DNA from: Candidatus Nitrosymbiomonas proteolyticus | Lineage (GTDB): Bacteria; Armatimonadota; Fimbriimonadia; Fimbriimonadales; Fimbriimonadaceae | Assembly: GCA_017347465.1 (NCBI GenBank) | Contig: AP021858.1 | Coordinates: 2,188,472 to 2,252,471 of the forward strand | Direction: 5' to 3' | DNA length: 64,000 nt | Shown: in pieces, positions 36,088-44,482 of the stretch | Layout: the number at the start of each line of letters is the position of its first letter | Numbering within the stretch: the first letter of the stretch is position 1 | Translations under genes and position numbers: made by a program | Notes under the pieces: model-generated | What the model saw: only the letters and a program-made list of their open reading frames with translations | What the model was told of the DNA's origin: nothing | Database searches by the model: none

Positions 36088-37545
36088 TTATCCACCCCTG
36101 AGAAGCTGGAGTACGCCCTGCGGAATCTGATTGGCCTGAGCCAAGACGGCCATGCCGCTTTGCTGCAGGATTTGCAGGCGCGTGTACTGCGTGATCTCAG
36201 ACGCCATGTCGGCGTCTCGAATCTGACTCTCGGTCGCTGTGAGGTTCTCTTGCGCGATGCCGAGGGAACGGACCGTGGATTCAAGGAAGTTCTTTTGGAA
36301 CGAGCCAAGGTCGCCGCGAAGCTGCGCCAGTTCCTCGATCGCGCTGTCGATAATCTTCATCGCCTCTTGCGCGCCCGCGGGGCTGGTGACGTCGAGGTCG
36401 GCCAGAGATTTCCCAGCCACGGCGTTTCCTCCCAATCGGTTGGCAAACACCACTGGCATGGCGAACTGCGACGACTGATCGCTGTTCGCTCCGATCTGGA
36501 AGAGGACGGAACCCGCGGTCACTTGGGCGATCTCCGAGGGAGTGCCTGTGAGATTGGCGTTCCCTGTTTCGGTCAGCGTCAAGGCGTTGCCGAAGTTGTC
36601 GCTGAGCCGCAACCCGGAGACGCCGGGTCCGCGTCCTCCGGTGAACGGCACCGTCGTCACTCCCGCACTCGTCGTTAGGGATACGTCGAAGACCGCGTCG
36701 ACGCCTGCGTCGGAAGCGCTCGAGGACGTGTGGAGAATGCTATTGGCGTCGAAGAAGTCGATGCGGTGTTGCGCGCCGAAGTCGTTTTGAACGAGTTGAA
36801 CGCTCACAGGTCCCGACCCAGCGATCTGAGCCGTTACGCCCGTGACGTTCGACATAGCGTTGATTCGGGAGACGATCCCTTGGACGGTCTCTGAGCCTGA
36901 GCTAACGAACGAGTACCCGTTGATTACGAACGACCCGGCGACCGTTACCAAGGCTGTCGCGGACGCGAACGACTGGGCAAGGGCTACTTGCGCGCGTTCG
37001 CCCTGGGTCACGCGGGCCACAGTCACGGGGCCGCTTTGCACTCCATAACCCGCGAACGTGCTGCCAACGTAGACGCTGGAGACGTTTGCCGAAGAAGTGA
37101 CGTTGGCCATGACCCCGGCCGATCCATCGAGGAGCTTCTTCTTTCCGAATTGCGTTTGCGTAGCGATCCGATTGATCGACTGAATCGTCGAGTGAATCTG
37201 GTTCTGATTCGCTTGAAGAGTGGCCGCATCGACGACCGCTGCGTTCGCGGAGTGAACCGTCAGCGCTCGGACATTGCGGAGCAGACGCTGCACCTCGTCG
37301 AGGGCCGCCTCGGCGGTCTTCGACATGTTGACGGCGTCTTGGGAGTTCTTGATCGCTTGCTCGATTCCCTTGAGCTGCGCGCGCATGTTCTCGCTGATGA
37401 TCAGGCCGGCAGGATCGTCGGCCGCCGTGTTGATTCTCAGTCCCGAACTCAGGCGCTGAATCGTGCCGCCCAGCTCATTCTGGGTGGTTTCCAGGTTCCT
37501 GAGCGCCTGGATCGACGGGATGTTCGTATTGATCCTTAGACTCAC
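36088..37545 (-). CDS. fliC: Flagellin
   Basis: 485 aa from GTG 37545 (AGGAAGG upstream). The N-terminal D0/D1 region is canonical: LRINTNIPSIQALRNLETTQ, then RLSSGLRINTAADDPAGLII and MRAQLKGIEQAIKNSQDAVN. The C-terminal D1/D0 is AMKIIDSAIEELAQLRGDLG through LQILQQSGMAVLAQANQIPQ, ending LLRGG. Between about residues 150 and 390 lies a variable, Thr/Ser/Val-rich surface domain. It is the filament subunit exported by the flagellar type III system. No other flagellar gene is in the window; the gene is monocistronic with its own sigma-28 promoter and terminator. Confidence 0.97.
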   Translation of the reverse strand: MSLRINTNIPSIQALRNLETTQNELGGTIQRLSSGLRINTAADDPAGLIISENMRAQLKGIEQAIKNSQDAVNMSKTAEAALDEVQRLLRNVRALTVHSANAAVVDAATLQANQNQIHSTIQSINRIATQTQFGKKKLLDGSAGVMANVTSSANVSSVYVGSTFAGYGVQSGPVTVARVTQGERAQVALAQSFASATALVTVAGSFVINGYSFVSSGSETVQGIVSRINAMSNVTGVTAQIAGSGPVSVQLVQNDFGAQHRIDFFDANSILHTSSSASDAGVDAVFDVSLTTSAGVTTVPFTGGRGPGVSGLRLSDNFGNALTLTETGNANLTGTPSEIAQVTAGSVLFQIGANSDQSSQFAMPVVFANRLGGNAVAGKSLADLDVTSPAGAQEAMKIIDSAIEELAQLRGDLGSFQKNFLESTVRSLGIAQENLTATESQIRDADMASEITQYTRLQILQQSGMAVLAQANQIPQGVLQLLRGG

Positions 37546-37633
37546 TTCTCTTGACCTTCCTGTGCTTGCCGGCTTGCAGTTTCAACCTACAGCATCGACT
37601 CTTTCCAGATTCCAGCCAATGCTCCATGGGGAA

Positions 37634-37660
37634 TTCTCGGCGAAACATGGAATAACTTTA
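37634..37660 (-). promoter_or_regulatory. Sigma-28 (FliA-type) promoter of flagellin
   Basis: On the minus strand TAAA (37660-37657), exactly 15 bases, then GCCGAGAA (37641-37634). This matches the consensus TAAA-N15-GCCGATAA at all but one position. The expected start near 37626 gives an 80-nt leader with an AGGAAGG site. Confidence 0.88.
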
Positions 37661-37851
37661 GGTTTCGCTTCGCGCAGCTTCGGGCGGAGCCCTCGCGCGT
37701 ACCAATGTTTGCGATTTCATACGCAATGACCTTAGAACAATTCCAGCCAGCTAGCAGTCATACTTACTTGGGAGTTGGCTGATCCTGAATTCGCTGCCAC
37801 CCGAAGGTGTGGGGCAAGGGGGAAAGGGCAGCCTGCCATTAGGGAGGATGG
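37661..37851. other. Intergenic region between flagellin promoter and wecC
   Basis: Part of a 306-base gene-free interval. I see a small inverted repeat, TTGCG-N8-CGCAA, near 37709-37726, and an AGGGAGG ribosome binding site just before wecC. No clear promoter for the polysaccharide cluster can be named. Confidence 0.4.
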
Positions 37852-39165
37852 ATGACGACTCGCGGATCGGTGACGACTCGCCACGCAGTAGCCAACGTTG
37901 AAGCGGCCGAACGCATTCTCGTTGTTGGCTTGGGCTACATTGGCCTGCCCACGAGCCTTGCCTTCACGGAAGCCGGGTTCGAAGTGGTTGGGTTCGACGT
38001 CAACGCCGAGACCGTTCGCATGTTGAACAGCGGCGAGCTTCACATTCACGAGGCTGGCCTTCAAGAACGCCTCGACTCGGCCCTTGAGAAGTCGTCCTTC
38101 CGAGCCACGGGAGTTCCTGAGGCGGCCGACGTCTTTATCATTGCCGTGCCGACCCCCTGCTCCGATGCGTTCCGCGCCGACCTTTCCTACGTCAGAGCCG
38201 CCGCGGAGTCGGTAGCCCAGCAGATTCAGCCCGGCAACATGGTCGTACTCGAGAGCACGGTCCCGCCCGGAACCACGGAATCGATCGTAGGCGAGGTGAT
38301 CCGGCAGAAGACCGGCCTGAGTCATGAAGACGATTACGATCTCGTTCACTGTCCCGAGCGGGTGATCCCGGGCCGGATCTTTGAGGAAATCGTCGGCAAC
38401 AGCCGCGTGATCGGCGGGACGACCGTACGAGCGACCGAGCGCGCCGCGGAGCTTTACTCCAGCTTCGTCGAGGGCAAGGTCCTGACGACCGATGCCCGCA
38501 CCGCCGAGATGGCCAAGCTGATGGAAAACGCCTTCCGCGACGTCAACATCGCGCTCGCGAACGAATTCCGGAGCATCGCCGAACTCCATGGGATCGACGT
38601 CTTGCGGGCCATCGAACTCGCCAACCACCACCCACGCGTGCACGTCCACCAGCCTGGAATCGGAGTGGGCGGGCACTGCATCCCCGTCGACCCTTGGTTC
38701 TTGATATCGTCTGCGCCGGGGCGGTCCAAGCTGCTCCGCACGGCGCGGGAACTCAACGCGTCGATCCCTTTGCAAGTGAGTTCGTGCGTGTTGGACCGCG
38801 CGTACTCAACCGGGGCAAAGAGCCTCGCTTTTTATGGTCTTGCCTTCAAGCCCAACGTCGATGACCTGCGGGAATCTCCGGCCATCGAAGTTGTGAAGCA
38901 TGTTGCCAGCCACCTGGACCCGAACGTTCGTATCGCCGTCATTGAGCCCTTCGCCGAGAGCCTGCCCGAAGACCTGAGCGAGTTCAGCAACGTCGAGTTC
39001 GCCAACGCCCGCCCTCCCGAAGCCGAATTCGACCTGCACGTCGGGTTAGTGGCTCACGACCAACTTCGGCGGCAGGGTCCCCCGACCGCGGAGTTGGAGC
39101 GGATTCTAGACTTCGTTGGAGTCTGGGGGCTTCCCAGGCCGGTCGTCACGGCGGGACCTGCTTGA
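37852..39165 (+). CDS. wecC: UDP-N-acetyl-D-mannosamine dehydrogenase (WecC-type)
   Basis: 437 aa. It oxidises a UDP-HexNAc (UDP-ManNAc in the best-matching subgroup) twice to the uronic acid using NAD. The Rossmann motif is ILVVGLGYIGLPTSLAFTEA; subgroup features are VESTVPPGTTESI-like (VVLESTVPPGTTES) and YDLVHCPERVIPGR. The catalytic Cys lies in GIGVGGHCIPVDPWFLI near residue 283, and the C-terminal domain starts SLAFYGLAFKPNVDDLRESP. AGGGAGG precedes the ATG. It opens the polysaccharide cluster, supplying a ManNAcA-type precursor. The 2-epimerase WecB that normally works with it is not in the window. UDP-GlcNAc or UDP-GalNAc dehydrogenase activity is the main alternative. Confidence 0.9.
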   Translation: MTTRGSVTTRHAVANVEAAERILVVGLGYIGLPTSLAFTEAGFEVVGFDVNAETVRMLNSGELHIHEAGLQERLDSALEKSSFRATGVPEAADVFIIAVPTPCSDAFRADLSYVRAAAESVAQQIQPGNMVVLESTVPPGTTESIVGEVIRQKTGLSHEDDYDLVHCPERVIPGRIFEEIVGNSRVIGGTTVRATERAAELYSSFVEGKVLTTDARTAEMAKLMENAFRDVNIALANEFRSIAELHGIDVLRAIELANHHPRVHVHQPGIGVGGHCIPVDPWFLISSAPGRSKLLRTARELNASIPLQVSSCVLDRAYSTGAKSLAFYGLAFKPNVDDLRESPAIEVVKHVASHLDPNVRIAVIEPFAESLPEDLSEFSNVEFANARPPEAEFDLHVGLVAHDQLRRQGPPTAELERILDFVGVWGLPRPVVTAGPA

Positions 39166-39197
39166 CCCTGCGCTAGCGATCTGTCACCATCAGAACG

Positions 39198-41093
39198 ATG
39201 TGCGGAATTGTTGGCGCGATCAGCTTCGAAGTTTCTGGCTTCGAGATCACTTCCTCCTACATCGAACGTATGCGCGATGCGATGGCGCACCGTGGCCCTG
39301 ATGGCGCGGGAACTTGGATCAGCCCCGACCGGACGGTCGGGCTGGGCCATCGCAGGCTGAAGATCATCGACCTCTCCGAGCAGGCCGCGCAGCCCATGTC
39401 CAACCTGGACGGCGCACTCTGGATTACCTTCAACGGCGAAATCTACAACCACGCCGAGATTCGAAAGGAACTCCAAGCTCTCGGACACCGGGAATGGAAG
39501 ACCGACCACTCCGACACCGAAGTGATTCTGAGGGCCTATGAACAGTGGGGGATCGAGTGCATACAGAAGTTCAAGGGGATGTTCGCCTTCGGGTTGTGGG
39601 ATGGCCGCTCGCGAGACCTATGGCTCGTGCGCGACCGGATGGGGATCAAGCCGCTTTACTACTCGTGCCACCATGGACGGCTCGTGTTCGCTTCGGAGAT
39701 CAAGGCGCTGCTCGAAGACCCTCAGCAGGTTCGCGAGGTCGAGCAAGAGGCGCTGATTCCGTACATGGCGTTCATGAGCGTTCCGGCTCCGATGACGCTT
39801 TTCAAGGGAATCCACAAAGTCCCATGTTCTCGGATTGTGAGTGTGCGTCCGAACGGTTCCGTTTCTGTTCGGAGGTACTACAACCCGCTCGAATCCCGCG
39901 AAGACGCGGGTCGGTCGGAGGAGGAGACGGCCTCGCTCGTGCTGGAAACGTTGCGCGACGCCGTTCGGATTCGGAAAGTCTCTGACGTTCCGGTGGGGGT
40001 CTTTCTTTCAGGCGGGATCGATTCGAGCACGAACGCAGTGTTGTTCTCGGAAGGGGAATCGGGACCGGTTAAGACGTTTACCGTTTCCTACGATGGCCAT
40101 TACTCCTCCTATCCGAACGAATCGAAGTATGCCCAAACCGTCGCAGACCTGGTGGGCGCGGAACATCATGAGATCGTTCTCGGCCCCGACGACGTCCTCG
40201 ACTTCCTGCCGCGAATGATCGAGTTGCAGGACGAGGCGATCGCGGACCCCGTGTGCGTCCCGAGCTACTACGTTTCCAAATTGGCGCGTCAGAACGGGGT
40301 CATCGTAGCTCAAGTCGGCGAAGGCGCGGACGAGTTGTTTTGCGGATATCACGGCTGGAAATCAGCCCTGAAGATCGCGGGCTGGAACGAGATTCCGATG
40401 ACGGGCGCGCTGAAGAGGCTCCTGCTCGTGGCGTTGGACGTGTGCGGAAGGTCGAGAAGGCCGCATCGGGAGCGCCTTCGGAGAGGGATCGCGGGGTATC
40501 CGGTTTTCTGGACCGGTGCCGAGGCGTTTGGCCAGACCGAGCGCGAATGGCTGATCGGAGAAGCCGCGCGTCCCCTTCGGCGAAGAGACGCCTGGGAGTT
40601 CATCCGCCCGCTTTGGCAGGAGTTTCAGGACTCTCCCGCCGAGAAGACCCACCTCAACTGGATGACCTACTCCGACCTGAACTTCCGGTTGCCCGAGTTG
40701 CTCCTCATGCGCGTCGACAAAATGAGCATGGGCGTGAGCTTGGAGGCGCGGGTTCCGTTTCTCGACCACCGGCTCGTCGAACTCGCGTTTTCGATCCCTT
40801 CAGCCACTCGCATCAAGGAGGGCAATCTGAAGTACATCCTCAAGAAGGCGGTCCGTGGGCTGATTCCCGACGAGATCATCGATCGAAGAAAGCAGGGGTT
40901 CGGGGTTCCGCTGGTCGAGTGGTTCTATGGCAAGGTCGGCGAGCAGGCGAAGAAAGATTTGAAGGCGTTCTCGAAGCGCACCGGGTATTTCGACGGTGAG
41001 AACGCCTGCGCGCTGATCGACCAAGGCGAGGGCAAGCGAGCCTGGTATCTGTGGAACTTCGCCAAGTGGCACGAACGGTTCATCGAGTCGTAG
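39198..41093 (+). CDS. asnB: Glutamine-hydrolysing asparagine synthetase (AsnB) homologue
   Basis: 631 aa. The N-terminal glutaminase begins MCGIVGAISF with the nucleophile Cys2, and continues with RMRDAMAHRGPDGAG and WITFNGEIYNHAEIR. The synthetase half has the ATP-pyrophosphatase loop VGVFLSGGIDSSTNAVLF near residue 270, then QVGEGADELFCGYHGW and RVDKMSMGVSLEARVPFLDH. All catalytic elements are intact. In polysaccharide clusters AsnB homologues have been linked to amidation of uronic acids (as proposed for WbpS in Pseudomonas O-antigen loci). Next to wecC this is a plausible alternative to plain asparagine synthesis. It is followed after three bases by the heparinase-like gene, so they are probably co-transcribed. 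Confidence 0.93.
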   Translation: MCGIVGAISFEVSGFEITSSYIERMRDAMAHRGPDGAGTWISPDRTVGLGHRRLKIIDLSEQAAQPMSNLDGALWITFNGEIYNHAEIRKELQALGHREWKTDHSDTEVILRAYEQWGIECIQKFKGMFAFGLWDGRSRDLWLVRDRMGIKPLYYSCHHGRLVFASEIKALLEDPQQVREVEQEALIPYMAFMSVPAPMTLFKGIHKVPCSRIVSVRPNGSVSVRRYYNPLESREDAGRSEEETASLVLETLRDAVRIRKVSDVPVGVFLSGGIDSSTNAVLFSEGESGPVKTFTVSYDGHYSSYPNESKYAQTVADLVGAEHHEIVLGPDDVLDFLPRMIELQDEAIADPVCVPSYYVSKLARQNGVIVAQVGEGADELFCGYHGWKSALKIAGWNEIPMTGALKRLLLVALDVCGRSRRPHRERLRRGIAGYPVFWTGAEAFGQTEREWLIGEAARPLRRRDAWEFIRPLWQEFQDSPAEKTHLNWMTYSDLNFRLPELLLMRVDKMSMGVSLEARVPFLDHRLVELAFSIPSATRIKEGNLKYILKKAVRGLIPDEIIDRRKQGFGVPLVEWFYGKVGEQAKKDLKAFSKRTGYFDGENACALIDQGEGKRAWYLWNFAKWHERFIES

Positions 41094-41096
41094 CCC

Positions 41097-43160
41097 ATGC
41101 GTTTCGTGAGCGTGTTGCGTCGCGGATTCCAAGTCCCTCCGAGGATATTGCTGAGCAAGTTCGGCGAACGGCTTCACAACGCCCTGGAAGCTCCCCTCCG
41201 GCGAAGGCAAGACTGGCAGCGCGACACCTATGGCGGCGTCCCCGAAGGAATCCGCATCGAATACCTCTTGCCCCCGAATACTCTCGACGACCTTTCCGAA
41301 CTGCATCCGGGTCTTCAACACTTCGCCGGACAGGCGCTTGCCGGACGCATGAACCTCTTGGGTTCTGGTTGGCGATCGACCGCCTTCGAGGGCCCTGAAC
41401 AGCGCCAGGTCCCGCCGAACACGCGGGCCACTTCTGAGAGGATCGAGGGACTCAAGAACGACCGTTGCACGCGGATCGATTGGCACAAGGACCTTCGCTC
41501 GGGGCATCGGTACAACCCGCTTTGTTGGTACCGCGACGCTCCGATCGGGCGACCCGTTGGAGCGGAGATCAAGACGCCTTGGGAGTTGGCGCGTTGCCAT
41601 CACCTCCCCCAGTTCGCCTGCATGGCGCGATTCGCAGAAGAACCCGCGACATGGGTGCGGGCCATCGAGGACCACCTTCTGGACTTCTGGGCGGCGAACC
41701 CTCCGCGGTGGGGGGTCAATTGGCGCTGCGCGATGGACGTCGGGATTCGAATCGCCAACCAACTTCTGGCCCTCGACCTCCTGCACGCATCGAGTTGCGA
41801 AGTGCGCAAAGAGGTCGAAGAGGAGGCCGCGCGCGCGGCTTGGCTTCACGGCGAGTACATCTCCAGCCACCTCGAATGGAGTCCGTCGCATCGAGGCAAC
41901 CACTACCTCGCCGACCTTCTCGGGCTGGCTGCGTGCGGAGCTTATCTTGGGGGTCACGAGACCCCGCGGGCTTGGCTGCGCTTCGCCATCCACGAATTGA
42001 ACGCGGAGGTCCTTCGGCAGTTCCTCTCTGACGGGGGTGGCTTTGAAGGCTCGACGTGCTATCACAGGCTCTCGGCTGAACTGGCCGTATGGGGGCTTGC
42101 CCTCGCGAGCGCGACGACCCCCGAACAGAGGCAGGCCCTCGAAAACGCGGACCCGAGCGGGCTGGGTAGGCGACCCTGGACTTCGAACCCTCCCCCCACG
42201 TTTCAGGCTTCGACGGGCGCGTTCTGGCCCGAGACCCTGCAGAGGCTTCACCTGGCACGTAAGTTTGCGGAGTGGCTCACCAAGCCGGATGGCCGCGTGT
42301 CCCAGATCGGGGACAACGATTCTGGCCGCGCAATCAAACTCGACGGCGCCTACAGAGAGTCGGGCGGATCCTATGTTGAGTACTCGCTGAATCTCGAAGG
42401 TGTAGTTGATTTGTTGGGCGTCGTAGTCGGCGTTCCTCCCACGACCCCCGGCGGCAGCGTCTTGCGGGCGCTGCTTTCGAAAGACGCCTTCGGTGAACCT
42501 AATCCGCCAGAGGAAAATCCACCGGCGTTGGACCCCATCGACCCCGATCAGTTCCTTCATGCGAAGTCGCGTTTCCCGCGCAGGACGTACCGGTTTGAAC
42601 TGCCGGAGCGTTGCCTTCGGAATCTCCGGTTTCGGGCGTTTCCCGAATTCGGAGTTTGCGTTTGGAAGAGCGACTCGCTTTTTGTGAGTTTCCGGTGCGG
42701 CAAGTCGGACCTCGACGGACGAGGGGGCCATTCGCACAACGACCAACTATCGATCGAGCTCCAGGTCGAGGGAAAGGACTGGATCGCCGATCCCGGGTCG
42801 TACCTCTACACGTCGGACCCGTCGGCGCGAAATCGCTACCGGTCGTGCCAGGCGCACTTCGTCCCCCGAGTCGGACGCTCGGAGCCCAACCCGCTCGACT
42901 TGGGGTTATTCTTGTTGCCCGATCGGTGCGGGGGCAGGCTCCTCGGCGCGGGAGCCTCCGGCGCAGTCGGCGGACATCTGGGGTTCAAGTTCCCGGTTTG
43001 GCGCGTCGTGAAGTTTGTGGGTTCTACGCTCGAAGTGACCGACATCGCCGAATCGGAATCTGCCGAACTCGAAGAACTGAAGTTCATGGGCAACCGCTTC
43101 TTGTCATCTGTACCCTTCAGTTCGGGGTACGGCGAGGCTTCGAAGGAGGGTTCGGACTAA
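41097..43160 (+). CDS. Heparinase II/III-like polysaccharide lyase
   Basis: 687 aa, no signal peptide. The N-terminal half is an alpha/alpha toroid (KDLRSGHRYNPLCWYRDAP; WRCAMDVGIRIANQLLALDL, HLEWSPSHRGNHYLADLLGL). The C-terminal beta-sheet half has the family motif GRGGHSHNDQLSIELQVEGK followed by WIADPGSYLYTSD and RNRYRSCQAHF, with the catalytic His and Tyr candidates. Such proteins are encoded in many O-antigen and exopolysaccharide loci, where a lyase acting on uronic-acid polymers may trim or edit the chain. Lack of a signal peptide is typical of this branch. It sits between asnB and the Wzy-like gene. Confidence 0.9.
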   Translation: MRFVSVLRRGFQVPPRILLSKFGERLHNALEAPLRRRQDWQRDTYGGVPEGIRIEYLLPPNTLDDLSELHPGLQHFAGQALAGRMNLLGSGWRSTAFEGPEQRQVPPNTRATSERIEGLKNDRCTRIDWHKDLRSGHRYNPLCWYRDAPIGRPVGAEIKTPWELARCHHLPQFACMARFAEEPATWVRAIEDHLLDFWAANPPRWGVNWRCAMDVGIRIANQLLALDLLHASSCEVRKEVEEEAARAAWLHGEYISSHLEWSPSHRGNHYLADLLGLAACGAYLGGHETPRAWLRFAIHELNAEVLRQFLSDGGGFEGSTCYHRLSAELAVWGLALASATTPEQRQALENADPSGLGRRPWTSNPPPTFQASTGAFWPETLQRLHLARKFAEWLTKPDGRVSQIGDNDSGRAIKLDGAYRESGGSYVEYSLNLEGVVDLLGVVVGVPPTTPGGSVLRALLSKDAFGEPNPPEENPPALDPIDPDQFLHAKSRFPRRTYRFELPERCLRNLRFRAFPEFGVCVWKSDSLFVSFRCGKSDLDGRGGHSHNDQLSIELQVEGKDWIADPGSYLYTSDPSARNRYRSCQAHFVPRVGRSEPNPLDLGLFLLPDRCGGRLLGAGASGAVGGHLGFKFPVWRVVKFVGSTLEVTDIAESESAELEELKFMGNRFLSSVPFSSGYGEASKEGSD

Positions 43161-44482
43161 TCGCTCCCGACGGGCTCCGGCCAAAATCGAACCTCGTCCG
43201 GTCTGTCGCGATCGGGTGCGCCGCCCTTTATTTCGTGTCCGGCCTTCAAGCCTACACGCTCGGGCCGGTCCCTTTCGACTGGATCGCGTCCGCAGGTTGG
43301 ATCGGGGCGGCGCTGACCCTGCTCGTCTACCGCCCCGTCGGAATCCCCAAGGTCATGCTCGGCTTCGTGCTGTTCGTTGGGGTCGCGGTGGCGTTCACTG
43401 CGTTCGCTTCGCTTCAAGGCGATTACTCGCGCCACATGCCCTCGATGGCGTCGAATCCATACCCGGTGTATATGGCGCTGCGCGTGTTTGTTTTGGCGGC
43501 GTTCCTCAGCGCGGGCTACTGCGCCTGGTGGCTGTGCAAGAGGGCCCGATTCGAAATCTTCGCCGGCGCCATCGTATTCGTCGGCGTCGTCTTGTCCGCG
43601 CTGGCCCTCTACATCTTCATCGCACAAGTGGTCGGGCTGCCCGAGCCGCCCCGAAGCCGTGCGGGGACGAGCGGAGCCGAACAGGCGACAACATTCAGCT
43701 ACGCGGTCCACAGGGCGATCGGGACGTTTAGGGAGCCGAGCCACCTGGCTTCCTTCCTGCTCCTGCCGCTGTTTCTCTCGCTTCGGGGCAAGGGCTTGGC
43801 TTCGCTGGCGAAGTCCGTGATGATCGGCAGCGCCCTCTTGCTGACTGGGAGCCTGACGGGCATCTTCGGGGCCGTGATCGGCTTGGTGCTCGGCGCAGGG
43901 TCGCTCTCGGTCAGGAGCCCACGGGTCCTGGGGATCGTCGTCACGATGCTGGGAGCGCTCGCGCTCGGCTCGGGCGTGTTCGTACTGGTCATGGCCCTCA
44001 CCGGAGGCGGACAGGCGTCGATCTTCAGCATCCTCCTCGATCGTGTGCTGCCTATGCTCGAAGGCGGAGCGGCGGCGAGCAACCGGGCCTTCGTGTACAC
44101 CTACGTGGCCAGTCATCCGCCCGCGATCATTGGGGTCGGCCTGGGAAACTCGAACCTGCTCTTTGCCGACGCTCTCAACCTCAAGGTCATCCCCAGCTTT
44201 TCCAGCCTCTATCTTTCCGTGGCGTATGGACTTGGCTATCCGGGGATCGCGCTCTTGGCCTACGCGCTGCTCGCCCCTGTGGGTCACGCCTTCCTTCGAG
44301 TCCGCCGCAGCAACGAGGTTCAAGTGGCGCTGCTGCTTTCGGCGTATGTAGGATGGATGGTAGCGTTTGCGGCGCAGGCGGAGGAACTCAACGTCTCGTT
44401 CGGGCTTGTCTTGGGCCTGCTCGCATGGCAGACCTCGAAGTCGGCTCGTGCCCCCTTGCTGGCCGAGGCGGAGGGGTCTTGA
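43160..44482 (+). CDS. Wzy/O-antigen-ligase-like membrane protein
   Basis: About 440 aa with ten or more transmembrane helices (NLVRSVAIGCAALYFVSG, VLFVGVAVAFTAFASL, RVFVLAAFLSAGYCAWWL, and others). The family motif is AIGTFREPSHLASFLLLPLF, followed by a large loop with SNRAFVYTYVASHPPAIIGV and GLGNSNLLF. Proteins of this type polymerise lipid-linked oligosaccharide repeats or ligate glycans. The start is odd: no ATG, GTG or TTG occurs in frame near the upstream gene's end, and the first in-frame ATG (about 43352) would delete two helices. An ATC at 43160, ten bases after AAGGAGGG and touching the TAA of the heparinase gene, is the best candidate, so the coordinate is tentative. Confidence 0.75.
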   Translation: MAPDGLRPKSNLVRSVAIGCAALYFVSGLQAYTLGPVPFDWIASAGWIGAALTLLVYRPVGIPKVMLGFVLFVGVAVAFTAFASLQGDYSRHMPSMASNPYPVYMALRVFVLAAFLSAGYCAWWLCKRARFEIFAGAIVFVGVVLSALALYIFIAQVVGLPEPPRSRAGTSGAEQATTFSYAVHRAIGTFREPSHLASFLLLPLFLSLRGKGLASLAKSVMIGSALLLTGSLTGIFGAVIGLVLGAGSLSVRSPRVLGIVVTMLGALALGSGVFVLVMALTGGGQASIFSILLDRVLPMLEGGAAASNRAFVYTYVASHPPAIIGVGLGNSNLLFADALNLKVIPSFSSLYLSVAYGLGYPGIALLAYALLAPVGHAFLRVRRSNEVQVALLLSAYVGWMVAFAAQAEELNVSFGLVLGLLAWQTSKSARAPLLAEAEGS

